From contig CM069600.1 of assembly GCA_035771175.1 (NCBI GenBank), positions 9,633,729 to 9,697,728 of the forward strand: DNA of 64,000 nucleotides. Direction: 5' to 3'. Made by a program: the position numbers and the translations under genes. Of the stretch, positions 35,901 to 48,125 are shown piece after piece; positions within the stretch are counted from its first letter, which is position 1; every line of letters begins with the position of its first letter. The notes under the pieces were generated by a model, which had not been told where the DNA came from, did no database searches, and saw nothing but the letters and a program-made list of their open reading frames with translations. The DNA is from Paratinospora sagittata (taxonomy: Eukaryota; Streptophyta; Magnoliopsida; Ranunculales; Menispermaceae).

Positions 35901-37591
35901 TCGAGAAGATCTTCGAATCGTGGACTAGCAACAACACAGAATGCAGATTACACTCATCATCATTTCCACCAATCTTTAGATAATATCATAACAGAAACTC
36001 ACTAATTCCAACAATGTCAACAATCACGAGGCAAGGCACACTAGAATTTGAATTCGAGTTTGTATTAGTATGAAATCGAGAAAACCTTGGAATTGTATAT
36101 GAGCAGCAAAACAGATGCAGATTACACTTATCATCATTTCCACCAATCTTTAGCTAATATCATAACAGAAACTCACTAGTTCCAACAGTGTCAACAATCA
36201 CAAGGCACACTAGAACTTGAATTCGAGTTTGTATTAGTATGAAATCGAGAAGATCTTCGAATCGTGGACTAGCAGCAACACAGAATGCAGATTACACTTA
36301 TCATCATTTCCACCAATCTTTAGCTAATATCATAACAGAAACTCACTAGTTCCAACAATGTGAAGAATCACGAGGCACACTAGAACTTGAATTTGAGTTT
36401 GTACTTGTATGAAATCGAGAAGATCTTCGAATCATGGACTAGCAGCAACACAGAATGCAGATTACAGTTATCATCATTTCCACCAATCTTTAGCTAATAT
36501 CATAACAAAGACTCACTAATTCCAACAATGTGAACCATCACGAGGCACACTAGAATTTGAATTCGAGTTTGTATAAGTATGAGATTGGGAAAACCTAGGA
36601 ATCGTCAACTAGCAGCAACACTAGAATTTGAATTTCCACCAATCTTTAGCTAATATCATAACAGAAAATCGATTCAACCTTCTTTTGACAGTTCTACGAG
36701 AAAGTAAACGTGACAAACTCACTAATTCCAACATCGCCAACAATTAAAGGCACATGTGAACATGAACTTGAATTTGAATTTGCATGAAATCAATCGATAA
36801 GATCTTGGAATCGTGGATTAGCAGCAACACTAGAATTTGAATTTACACCAATCTTTAGTTAATATCATAACAGAAAATCAATTCAACCTTCTTTTGACAG
36901 TTCTACGAGAAAGTAAACGTGAAAAACTCACTAATTCCAACATTGCCAACAATTAAAGGCACATGTGAACATCAACTTGAATTTGAATTTGAATGAAGTC
37001 AATCGATAAGATCTCGGAATTGTAGATTAGCAGCAACACTAGAATTTGAATTTCCACCAATCTTTAGCTAATAATACCTATAACAGAAAATCGATTCAAC
37101 CTTCTTTTGACAACATTTGAACGAGAAAGTAAACATGAAATCTCACTAATTCCAACAATGTCAACAATCACGAGGCAAGGCACAGTAGAATCTGAATCCT
37201 AGCTTGTATTAGTATGAAATCGATAAGATCTCGGAATCGTAGACTAGCAGCAACACTAGAATTTGAATTTCCACCAATCTTTAGCTAATAACACCATAAC
37301 AGAAAATCGATTCAACCTTCTTTTGACAACATTTGAACGAGAAAGAAAACATGAAAACTCACTAATTCCAACAATGTCAACAATCGCGAAGCACACTAGA
37401 ATTTGAATTTGAGTTTGTATTAGTAGAAGACGGTTTCATTGTTCTTCTGCATTTGATTTGGCAAATGAATGAAAAACCCTAAAAAAAACAAAAAAAAACA
37501 AAAAAAATTGAGACCTTGTTGAAGAAGATCTGGCCGCTGGAGAGAGCGATGTAGAGAAGGAGATAAGCGTAGGTGAGAGCTGCGTCTCCCA
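26921..37591 (-). CDS. Sugar-phosphate/nucleotide-sugar translocator family protein (At3g14410-like), 7 exons, N-terminus in gap
   Basis: A multi-pass membrane transporter of the triose-phosphate/nucleotide-sugar family, probably Golgi/endomembrane; substrate not predictable. Exons (5' to 3'): 37591-37515 (LTYAYLLLYIALSSGQIFFNK), 30632-30525 (WVLSSKQINFPYPLGLTLLH), 30387-30353 (35 bp, IMKVEEGMTAE), 29359-29247 (VTSVIPIGAMFAMTLWLGNT), 28680-28419 (PVAVFILGVAAGLE, GVVGEALRLIFMEI), 28311-28043 (ISHTSALTIRVAGVVKDWVV), 27054-26921 (AIAGVAAYNNLKLKKEA, stop TAG). Phases agree at every junction and no stops interrupt, giving about 332 visible residues against about 340 in Arabidopsis At3g14410. Intron 5 uses a GC donor (AG|GCATGT). 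The start codon and first residues fall in the N gap. Intron 1 is 6.9 kb of repeats. Confidence 0.93.
30805..32406. repeat. 222-bp tandem triplicate in intron 1
   Basis: Copies begin with actagtgtaatctggtcc at 30805, 31027 and 32203. The second copy is split at about 31077/32032 by an insertion. Copies differ by a few percent. Non-coding. Confidence 0.88.
31078..32031. mobile_element. hAT-like non-autonomous insertion within the 222-bp repeat
   Basis: It starts taggggtgagcactccaccc and is rich in cccgacccgacc/gggtcgggt near both ends, ending about cctaacccgacctgagacc. It interrupts the second 222-bp repeat copy exactly once. A frame at 31450-31893 is low complexity and unrecognised. The right terminus does not mirror the left and I could not define a target duplication, so superfamily assignment is tentative. 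Confidence 0.55.
32407..33871. other. Intron 1 sequence, possible degraded coding remnant
   Basis: Open stretches such as 33036-33467 (VVTYYDHLIQIRHSREW) look protein-like but match no family I recognise, and the surroundings contain stops. Probably an old transposon fossil in the transporter's first intron. Confidence 0.35.
33884..34832 (+). mobile_element. 5'-truncated LINE with poly-A tail and 12-bp TSD
   Basis: Encodes broken LINE C-terminal sequence: KLKVGNGHNIRFWEDIWCG, then the zinc-binding domain (FIWNACVPSKV region, EDEETVEHVFGDC, WCIWTERNN). It ends in about 19 A residues (34814-34832). Target duplication ATTCAAGAAAGC flanks it (33872-33883, 34833-34844). Inserted in the transporter's first intron, antisense to that gene. 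Confidence 0.88.
34845..37430. repeat. Intronic tandem array, about 14 units of 170-222 bp
   Basis: The motif attccaacaatgt recurs at about 34892, 35114, 35315, 35487, 35661, 35837, 36007, 36180, 36350, 36521, 36727, 36936, 37150 and 37367. Central units are about 170-176 bp; outer units are 201-222 bp because they keep a gaaaatcgattcaacctt / gacagttcaacgagaaagta block that the short units lack. Each unit also carries gagtttgtattagtatgaaa. The array ends about 85 bp from the exon 1 splice donor. Confidence 0.92.
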
Positions 37592-37691
37592 NNNNNNNNN
37601 NNNNNNNNNNNNNNNNNNNNNNNNNNNNNNNNNNNNNNNNNNNNNNNNNNNNNNNNNNNNNNNNNNNNNNNNNNNNNNNNNNNNNNNNNNN
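37592..37691. other. Assembly gap (100 N)
   Basis: Exactly 100 unknown bases, a conventional placeholder, so true length is unknown. It removes the transporter's start codon and promoter. Confidence 0.99.
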
Positions 37692-39880
37692 TGAACAATT
37701 ATATAACTAATGAATGCTTTTCAGGTACAAATTATAAGCCAAAAATCTAATTAGTAAAGAAATGTGTTCGGGGATCTACAATCCAAGATGGACAGGTTTT
37801 TTTACGGACGGGATGTCGATTCCAATACGTTGTAGATATGAGGGTCACTTGGAGAACATTAGTCAAAATTGTTGGATTCTAAACTTATGTTGGCTACTTA
37901 ATTTTACGGCGAGAAAAAAGTTACGCATAGGAAGTTATTTATACAAGATTCAGCTGTATGTAAAAAAAACTGTCCAAGAAGACGAATTACAGCTACTATC
38001 AAAAGAACTCGAAAAAGAAGTGAAAACAAAGATACAAAGATTGAGCGCTTTGTCGATGGAACTCTATGAAAGAGTTATTAATGATGTATGTCAAAACTTA
38101 CCAATTATTATTGAATGCAACCCTTACTATTGTAAATACTGGAGGTTTGGCGAAATGTACATATGAAATTGTCTATCAATTACATGTTAATTTACATAAT
38201 TTTGTTGAATTTTTCATATACAATTTACTCAATTCCTTCCGATTATAATAGTGATGACATGTATGAGTAATTTATTGTGATTTATATAGTTGTTACTAGA
38301 CGTTATAAATGTTTTTTCTCAAGTAATTGACCTCTTATTAGTTAATTGGTAATCGTCATCTACCAAATTCATTTTGATAATATGGTCAACTTTAGCAATT
38401 ATATTGATTCAATTTGCCTCACGTTTGAAGTATTGTATTATTTAAGCTACCTACCCATGGGCCATTGACTCAAAATAACATGACGACTCAACAAATAATA
38501 TACACAAAAGAAAATGTACTCAAAGCTGAAAATAATTAAAGAAACATTTCAAGTTAATGGTGGCTTTTAGGAGTAAAAAATGTAACGTAGTGGAAGGCTA
38601 TTTGAATAAATGAATTCAATAAAAACTACAAAAAGAAAGAAATAGAAACTGAAATTAATTACTCCCAGAGATCGAGAATAATAATTGACGATTAAATTGA
38701 TAATTAAATGCTTAAACTCCTCATTGAAACTCTTTAAAGAACTCGAAAAAATGGTCAAAACAAAGGTACAAACATTGAGCGTTTTGTCGATAAAACTTTA
38801 TGAAAGAGTTATTAATGATGTATATCAGATCATACCAATTATTATTGAATGCAACCCTTACTACTGTAAATAATGGCTATTTTGCGAAATGTACATATAA
38901 AATTGTTTATCAATTAAATGTTAATGTACATTATTTTGTTGAATTCTACATATACAATTTAATCGCTTTCTTCTTATTATATTAGTGAGGACATGTATGG
39001 ATTTAGCTATAAAGATTATATATTTACTTTTATGTTTTAATTCAAAGTAAAGAGTCAAGGTTATAAATAACAACAAAATTTATTTTCGACAAAAAAAATA
39101 AAGATTAAGGAGAAGAAATAAAATTGTCAAGATGATATGAAATTTATTAGACATTGACGAAAGTCTTCCAAAGCAAAGAGACAAGGTCATAAATAACTAC
39201 AAAATTTATTTAAAAAAAAAAATAGATAAAAAAGAAGAAATAAAATTGTACAGGTAATCGGAAACTTATTAGAATTGACAAAACAATTTCGATTTTTATG
39301 AACAAATTACTAAACTAATTTAGTCTTTGTATTGACAAGTACTATGCAATTTTGATTTTTTCAGGTTGATTCTTGCAAGTCTTCCAACGACGTCGAACCA
39401 AACAATCAACTGTAAGATTTAAAGATCACTATTGAGCATTGCATTTGTTTACTAATTTTTGTATCGTTGCCATTCATTTTTTAGTCATTTATTAGAAATC
39501 GTGGTGTCAAAAAATCGTTGTCCCCTTTGTATACAGTGCCAGAAAAAAAAATCAATAGACTATGTAGAAAGCAAAAAGTAAAGAGAAATATATTGAACTA
39601 GATTTTGATCTGTTTAGTGTCTATATAAATATCATCAATTAATCGTATAATTTCCATAACAGATTGCTTCCATTTATTATTTGAATTTAGATCTCAATTA
39701 GTACTGAAAAAGTGGCACCTTTGTAGCAATAATATGTAGCATACGTTACTTATATAAAATTTTGGTTCTAATAATAAATCACTTGAGAACCATAACGAGA
39801 TTTCAAATTTTTGATAAGCTATACAACAAAATATTTTAATATATTATATGTTGCTGATAATTACTAATTTACTATTTTAG
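37692..39880. repeat. AT-rich region with a duplicated segment, probably Helitron 5' flank
   Basis: About 37990-38250 and 38728-38970 are two copies of one 240-260 bp segment (shared tttatgaaagagttattaat and attattgaatgcaaccctta). The first lies in an open frame (37762-38166) of unknown function. I could not locate a Helitron 5' TC terminus here. Confidence 0.5.
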
Positions 39881-42800
39881 ATGGATGAAATTGAAAGATG
39901 TAGAATTGCAAGATTACATAGAAGAACCATTATGAAAGAAAAAAGAATACAATTGCATCAAAGAGTTTGTCATAGGGGTGATGGAAGAAGACAATTACCT
40001 AGGAGTAGATTTGCTCCATATCATACATCAAGACAAAGTCCTCCTACAAATAGAAGTGATTCCGACAATACCTCTACTACAAGTAAGAATAGCTATACAA
40101 TCATTTTTTATTTTTTTTAACTATTCGTAGTTTATAAATCTATTAAGAATAAAAACTAACAAGCATTTGTTCCTCATAGGAAGAGTTTTTGAGCCTTGGG
40201 ATTTTGGGAAACCAACACATATATGTCAATATTGTGGTGCAGTTCTATGGTATGAAGAACGCGTTGACAAACACAAGACTTCACGAAATCCACAATTTTC
40301 ACTTTGTTGTCAAGAAGGGAAAATACGTTTGGCTCTTTTGAAAGAAGCACCCAAATTTCTTCAAAATCTATTACGTTTTGATGGTGAAAAGAGATCAACC
40401 CACTTTAAGGAAAATATTAGGAGTTACAATTCTATATTTGCCTTCACTTCGATTGGTGGTAATATTGACCATCGCATAAATAATGGAAGTGGTCCATATG
40501 TTTTCCGACTAAGTGGACAGAATCATCATAAAATTGGGTCATTTCTACCTATGAGTGGCGATAAACCGAAATTCGCGCAGTTATATATTTTTGATACGGA
40601 AAACGAAGTATCAAATAGAATGAGTGCATTTGGTGGAGATAGTAGTCAATCAAGATTAGATGCTCAGATAGTTGGGGAACTGTTGAAAATGGTTGATGAA
40701 TACAATCCATTGGCAAAAGTTTTTAGGTCGGCCCGCGATCGTTTTCGAGAATCAGACTATCTGTCCGTTCGAATAAGATTGATTTCAGATCGGACAAATG
40801 ATCAAAGAGAATATAATTTACCATCTGCGTCAGAAATTGCCGCTCTCATTGATCATAATGATACTAATAGTTCAAGAGATATAATTGTTGATCATAAATC
40901 CAATGGATTACAAAGGATCAGCGAACTACATCCATCTTTTATGGCTATGCAATACCCATTGTTATTTCCTTATGGTGAAGATGGCTTTTATATGGAACTT
41001 ACGTATAGTCGTAATGATGGGAAACGCCAAACGAAGAGAAAACATATAACGATGAGAGAATATTACGCCTATAGAATACAACAAAGACTTAATCAAGCTC
41101 AAACAATTATATGTTCAGGCAGGTTGTTCCAACAATACATAGTTGATGCATATACATGTATTGAAGATGGTAGGTTGAAATGGGTTCGTGATAACCAACG
41201 ACAATTAAGGGTAGAATTGTATAAAGGATTATGCGATGCAGTATTACGAGGAGACACCATACCATCATCTATTGGAAAACGTATTATACTGCCATCGAGT
41301 TTTACAGGCGGGCCACGATACATGGCACAAAATTTTCAAGATGCAATAGCTATTTGTAGATGGGCTGGGAATCCAGATTTATTTATTACATTCACATCTA
41401 ATCCAAAATGGGCTGAGATACAAAGTATTTTGGAATTAATACCCGGTCAAAAGCCTGAAGAAAGGCCAGATATTGTTTCAAGAGTATTCAAGATCAAACT
41501 TGACCAATTATTGAAAGATCTGGTGCAAGATAGTCATTTCGGAAAAGTTGCAGCAGGTACGTTACAAGTAAATATATTAACTTAATTTTTAAAATGTTTT
41601 ATCTTAATTGTAATTTTTTTGCAAAAAAAAATCTAATACAGATTTGTTATTGCAGTTATCTACACAATAGAGTTTCAGAAAAGAGGGCTACCTCATGCTC
41701 ATATACTACTTTTTCTGAATGCTGCTGACAAGTATCCTAACCCAATTGAAATTGACAAAATAATCTCGGCTGAAATCCCTAATAATGAAATAGATCTTAT
41801 AGGATACAATGCTGTTGCACAATTTATGATGCATGGTCCATGTGGACGAGCACACATTAATGCATCGTGTATGACAAAAAATGGATGTTCTAAACACTTT
41901 CCTAAGAAGTTTCAAAGTGAAACTACAGTGGATGAAAACGGCTTTCCAATATACCGCAGAAGAGATGATTCAAGATTTGTTGTGAGGAATCGCTTAAAAC
42001 TTGATAATAGATTTGTAGTACCACACAATATTGATTTGGTGGTAAAGTACCAAGCACATATAAATGTTGAATGGTGTAATAGATCAAGGTCAATCAAGTA
42101 TTTATTTAAATACATAAACAAAGGGCCTGATCAAGCTAGAGTAGTCTTAGAAGAGAATGTACATAATAATGGAGATAACATAACCGATATGCAGAAAACC
42201 GATGAAATAAAGTCATTTATGAATTGTCGTTATGTTTCTGCATCCGAAGCATGTTGGCGAATATATAAATTTGACATTCATCATCGAAGCCCTGGTATTG
42301 AAAGATTGGCTTTCCATCTACCAGATGAACATGCCGTGACTTTTACAGATAATGACTACCTAGATAATGTTGTTAATCGAAATGGTGTAGATAAGACTAT
42401 GTTTACTCAGTGGATGAAAACAAATGAAATGTATGATGATGCTAGAGAGTTGACTTATGGAGACTTTCCAACAAAATGGGTATGGCATCAAACATGCAAG
42501 GAATGGCGAAGAAGAAAACAAGGAAAATGTGTTGGGCGCATCTTTTACGCCCATCCCACGTCAGGTGAGAAATTTTACCTTAGAATGTTGCTTAATGTTA
42601 TTAAAGGAGCACGTAGTTTTGAAGAAATAAGAACAATTTCTGGGGTAACATATCCAACATATAAAGCTACATGCTATGCACTTGGCCTATTAGATGGAGA
42701 CAAAGAATGGCATGATGCAATTCTTCAAGCAGCACAGTGGTCAACAGGCAATCAGTTGAGGGAATTATTCGTGACCCTATTATTATTTTGTGATGTTTCT

Positions 42801-44528
42801 GAGCCATTAAAACTATGGGACGAAAATTGGAATTTATTAGGCGAAGATATTTTGTTTCGCCAAAAGAATATTTTAGGGTTTGAAGATTTGCAGTTAACAG
42901 ACTTACAATTGAAGAACTATACTCTTTATGAGATTGAGAAGATTCTAGAAAGAAACAATAGATCTCTTAAAGAGTTCCCGCCGTTGCCTATACCAGTTAC
43001 TACATTGATTCACGACTTGAGTAACAGGTTGATCACAGAAGAACTATCATATGATAGAGCAAAATTGAAAGAGGAATACCTACAAATGCATGGAGGATTA
43101 AATGAAAAGCAAAAAAAAGTGCATGATGCTGTTATCCACTCTGTTGAACAAAAACGTGGTGAGCTCTATTTTGTGTCAGGTGCAGGAGGAACAGGCAAGA
43201 CATATTTATACAAAACCATCATTGGACGTATAAGAGCAGAAGGAAACATTGTACTAGCGGTTGCATCTTCGGGCATTGCCGCGTTATTACTACCTGGTGG
43301 AAGAACTGCTCATTCAAGGTTTGCAATTCCAATTGATATCACTGAGACATCAACATGTGAAATTCGTCAAGGAACACAATTGGCAAATTTAATGAAAAAA
43401 ACAAGCTTGATTATTTGGGATGAGGCACCTATGGACCATCGATATATTTTTGAAGCTGTTGATAGAACATTAAAAGATATTCTTCGGTTTGATGATGATT
43501 ATTCGTCTGAGAAACCTTTTGGGGGAAAAACTGTTCTCTTAGGAGGCGACTTTAGACAAATACTACCAGTTATAAAAAATGGTAGTAAAGAAGATGTTAT
43601 GGCTGCCTCAATTAAAAGATCACATTTGTGGGACCAATGTAATGTCATTGTTCTTACTGAAAATATGAGAATCAGAGATAAATCAACCTTTACAGAGTGG
43701 GTGCTTTCAATCGGAGATGGAACATTGCCAAAGGTTGCCTTAGGTAATGAACAAGAACCAACCTGGATTAAAATACCTACAGATCTGCTTATAACTGGTG
43801 GAGATGATCCAATTGCAGCTATTGTCACAAGTACTTATCCTGATTTATTGAGACATCTCAAAGATCCAACATATTTAATATCCAGGGGAATACTAACCCT
43901 AACAAATGACATGGTTGATGAAATTAACTGTTTTGTAATGAAATCTCTTCCAGGAGAACAAGTAACTTATTTGAGCTCTGATACTATTTGCAAGTCTTCA
44001 AGACACATTCACGACCAAGATACATTATTTCCGGTTGAGTTCTTAAACAGTTTGAAATTCCCTGGTCTTCCAAATCATTCATTAGATTTAAAAATTGGTG
44101 TTCCTGTAATGTTATTGAGGAATATTAACCAGAGTGTAGGCCTGTGCAATGGAACGCGATTAATTATCACTCAATTAGCACCCTGGGTAATTGAAGCAAA
44201 AGTAATGACTGGATCAAACATCGGTGCAAAAGTTTTTATCCCAAGAATTATGATGTCTGCAACAGAATCAAAATGGCCTTTTATTTTGAAACGTCGCCAG
44301 TTTCCACTACGTGTTGCATTCTCCATGACAATCAATAAAAGCCAAGGTCAAACATTTGAGCATGCGGGCATATATTTACCAAAGCCTGTATTTAGTCATG
44401 GGCAATTATATGTTGCTGTCTCAAGAGTTACATCACGATGGGGGTTAAAAATACTAATAAATAATAACAACCCCGAAGTTGACGGCTACACAAAAAATAT
44501 TGTCTATGAAGAACTATTGTTGTCATGA
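39881..44528 (+). CDS. Helitron Rep-helicase transposase, 3 exons
   Basis: Exons 39881-40082, 40180-41556 and 41656-44528 join in frame (1483 residues) with GT-AG introns. It initiates and unwinds DNA for rolling-circle Helitron transposition. The N-terminal region includes a CQYCGAVLW zinc-type motif. The Rep domain has the two-His HUH motif (RGLPHAHIL, residues about 536-544) and two catalytic tyrosines in KYLFKYINKG (about 675 and 679). The C-terminal half is a Pif1-like SF1 helicase: Walker A GAGGTGKT (about 1035-1042), Walker B IIWDEAPM, GGDFRQILPVI, and FSMTINKSQGQTF with YVAVSRVTS near the end. No internal stop is seen, so it may be functional. Confidence 0.95.
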
Positions 44529-44620
44529 CCTAAAAGGTAACCTACACCTATATGATAACTTGCATTATCAACATGTTGCGTATGAGTATGGTTACGTAAC
44601 AAACATGTCATTTTATGCAG

Positions 44621-46874
44621 ATGAATAAGAAGGAAATAATCTATACATTCCTCAAAGACATCAAGAATGACAAAATTGATTGGCACATTAGAGTAAGAGT
44701 TACAAGACAGTGGGAGTCAAGAAATGTCAGAAGCAATAATGAACTCATTTCATTAGACATCATCTTACTCGACGAACAAGTAAGCATAAAAGTACCATTA
44801 TTAATATTATTACGTACTGCTTGCATTTGTTTATATTAAAAAGTATTGCGATAACGTTTTTTTTTTTTTCAGAATGATCACATCCATGCATCAATTAATA
44901 AAACATTGGTTCCAAGATTTAGATCTATAATTGAAGAAGGGAAAGTCTACAAAATCTCAAATTTCAAAGTAACTGCCAACAAGCCCACATATAGGGTTGT
45001 ACCTCATGAATACATGATACAATTTCTCTCATCAACTTCAATAATAGAACTATCAAGTGTTGATTGTATAATAAGGAGTCATCGTTTTGACTATGTGCAA
45101 CTTGATGACATCGACTCTCGCATGAACAACAACAATCAACTTTCAGGTAAAACATAATCCATTATTTTATATTTATTATTATTTATAAACATTGTTGCAG
45201 ACTAATCCCATGTGACATTTTTATTTTGTTAAAAAAAAACAGATATAATAGGACAAGTTACTGCAGTCAGTACTATTGTTGATCAAAATGTTGATGGAAG
45301 AATGGTGAAAAAAAGAAATATGGAGCTTCTTACTACATGGTAGTTACTTATATATCAAAATTATATCATACTTGCATGATGTTTTATATAACGTTCAAAA
45401 TCAATTTTAGAATAACAATTGGATTTCATTGTATCACAGGGGTGAAAAAGGTAACGTCACTTTTTGGGGCGATAAAACTGAATGTATAGATCACCAAGCT
45501 TTGATGCAAAGTCATGTGCCATTAGTTGTCATTTTAACATCAACAACAATGAAACGTTTCAAAGGTAACAACCTATATTTTCATAATTATTAATCTTGCT
45601 CTTACAAAATGGTATAGCCAATTTGAAATCCAAACTAACCAAAAATATTTCTTATTAACTGTAGATGAGCTCTCTTTTGGTATAACCAGTTCAAGTAAGA
45701 TATACTTCAATCTTGATGTTCCAGAAGTCAAAGAGTTCATTGTTAACAGGTATGCTGACAGTTCGACATATCTTATAGTTGCATTGAATTGTATTTGTGT
45801 TAATTACCTACAAAACAACTACTACAAGGGAAACGGGAAAAATACGTCTGCTACAACTACCACCAGTAGCGAAAAAGGATATTGACATTGTTTCATCTGA
45901 TCGCAAAACTTTAGCAGAAATTAAAACCATAAGATCAGAAAATGAAACAGAGGTAAGTATCTCACTTTTTAGCTGTATTTGTTTCTATATATAATAATAG
46001 TTTGTGTATCTACATTACAATAATATTGTCAAAATAACCATTTATGCATTCAGGTCATATCAGTTGCATGCAAAGCTATAATCACTTCTATAAATGTCGA
46101 CCGTGGTTGGAACTATATATCTTGCAATCAATGCTCAAAGAAATTGATCCGTTTAGATCATACTTTTTGGTGTGAGAAATGCAATGTCGAAGTTCAATTT
46201 CCAAAACCGAGGTAAACATAATATCTAAATACTATTTCTTCAATTCATTCAATATATAATAAAATAACCCAAAAACAAAAATTAAGCCTAACTATTTTAC
46301 TATCATTAACCAAGATATAAGTTGCAAGTTCAAGTTGAAGATAGTTCTACGTCTACGACATTTGTTATTTTCGATAGAGTTGCAGAGAATATATTACAAA
46401 AGCCTCTTTCAAAAGATTATAATGATCTCAATCAGGTACATAAAGGGTTCACATAATATTTTATATATCTATGACCCTTACAATTCTGCTATCAAAGTAT
46501 TACTTATTTAATTATTTTCAATACTAACAGGATGATATACAGAAAGAATTGCTTGCATCCTGTGAACCATTGATTGGGCAAAGTTATATCTTCAAGGTAA
46601 GACTTAACCGCTATAACCTAATAGATGGCAATGAAAATTATGCCGTCTCGAGTATGTTACACGACAAGTTAGAGGACGTCACCTCACCAAGACGAAGCAC
46701 TGAAAATTACGAAAGCGGATCAAAAAGAAATTGTTTGAAAATGTAAGTGGATTCATTTTTTATAATAGTTTGCCGATCTGACATTTTGTTTCTTACCTGT
46801 TATATAAAAATTGAATTGTTTGCAGCAAAGAAGAAGAAGAAGAAAAGAAGAAGAAGCAGAAGAAAAACAAATAA
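44621..46874 (+). CDS. Helitron-associated RPA1-like single-strand DNA-binding protein, 10 exons
   Basis: Exons 44621-44779, 44873-45146, 45243-45339, 45440-45564, 45665-45749, 45829-45952, 46054-46211, 46315-46435, 46531-46742 and 46826-46874 join in frame (467 residues), all GT-AG. It resembles the large subunit of replication protein A: an N-terminal OB fold (DWHIRVRVTRQW, YKISNFKV), a central OB fold (GQVTAVS, VTFWGD), and a C-terminal OB fold with a C-x2-C...C-x2-C zinc ribbon (CNQCSKKLIRLDHTFWCEKC). The tail is lysine-rich (IKEEEEKKKKQKKNK), a plausible nuclear signal. It begins 92 bp after Rep on the same strand. The ATG at 44615 is in frame two codons earlier, but a tgcag acceptor-like site precedes 44621. 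It probably coats single-stranded transposition intermediates. Confidence 0.9.
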
Positions 46875-46876
46875 AC

Positions 46877-47362
46877 TCAACATATGTAATGACTTTGACT
46901 TTGACCAGTTGTTCATTTCGTTTATATATGTTATAAGTTTCCAAACTATTTCGTTGTTGCATCATCATATATGTAATGTTAGTCATCTTTTTGTCATATG
47001 TATGGACTTATAAAGGTTGTAAATAAATGCATGACTATGAGTTTTACATTATGTAATTTGATGGTATTTTATTAATAGAAACTTTAAAAGAAATAGAATG
47101 ATTTTTCTTTTTGTTTCGCAAAATTTCATGCATCATAAATTTCCATCAAAATGTTACGATGATATATATATGATCAAATATTTAAACACACCTATAATAG
47201 TGAAAAAATTATAGATGAATTTTTTTTTAATTCGTATAGACAACAAATGATGAACGCTATATAATTATATTTTAATCAATTAGTTAATATTATTCTTAAC
47301 ATGAATATTATTTACACAGAAGGTTAGCAGTTTTAGTAAATCTAAATTGAGTCTATAGTAGT
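46877..47362 (+). repeat. Helitron 3' flank, copy 1, without terminal hairpin
   Basis: Starting at caacatatgtaatgactttg, about 485 bp are nearly identical to 54735-55225. Similarity ends at gtctatagtagtatta, exactly where the other copy goes on to its hairpin. Confidence 0.88.
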
Positions 47363-48125
47363 ATTACCTTAAATTGTTTTTCCCTTTCTATATTACCAAA
47401 TTAATTACAAAACATAGGCAACTAAAAAAAATACAACTATTACAATAGAGGATTAACGTTTAACATAACCCAAAAAACATTCGCAACATTATATTTAAAT
47501 AATTTTATCCCCTCAAAATTAAATACTATCTAATACTATTATCCTTTTAAATACAAACAATAAATAACAAAGGTAAGTAAAGAGCAAGCCATACATAATT
47601 GAATGTCAAGGTTATGATTATTAGAAAATCATTTATTAATTTCGATAATTGTATCCTTATTTATTTAAGGCTCCCTTACATATTCAACTTTAGCATAATT
47701 ACACCAAACTTTTGATATATAGATTTGACCAAATTTCTTCACAAACTGTTGAAAAACATGACACCACTTTAGCTGAAGACAAAGTTGTCGTAGCTTAATT
47801 AATAAATGATATTCTCGCATGTTGTGTTATCCCCTATAAGTTGCATCAATTATATGTAGCAGAAACGTAAATTGATTGTAGAGACATCTGCCTAATATTG
47901 TTATAGAATATCATGGAAAAGATGTATTCTAATTGCAAAGTAAATTAACTTTGAAAAGGTAAAATGTTATTAAAAGCTTTATGAAAACTTTAATAGAATT
48001 ATTAGTCATTATTCATTAAATCATTGAAGAAGCCCTATCAATAAATCATTAATTATAAGCAAGCACCACGTAAAGTTTGTGGACAAACAACAATATATAA
48101 CAAAAAAGTAATTGTTGATAAACTG
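47363..48125. other. AT-rich intergenic sequence
   Basis: No coding or repeat structure recognised. The portion next to 48125 probably includes the RKD-like gene's 3' UTR. Confidence 0.5.

Larger units (their letters stand above)
39881..47362 (+). mobile_element. Autonomous-type Helitron (Rep-helicase plus RPA), 5' end undefined
   Basis: It contains intact Rep-helicase and RPA-like genes on the same strand, as in plant Helitrons. The 3' flank from 46877 to 47362 is repeated at 54735-55225, where it continues into a terminal hairpin. Here the similarity stops at about 47362 without hairpin or CTRR end, so the element's own terminus is missing or further away. Confidence 0.85.

Noticed and set aside
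34845..37430. CRISPR-like array of direct repeats
   Set aside because: Units of 170-222 bp are contiguous with no repeat-spacer alternation, in a plant intron.
44621..46874. Host nuclear RPA1 gene
   Set aside because: At 467 residues it is shorter than canonical RPA1 and directly follows Rep-helicase on the same strand, as in plant Helitrons.
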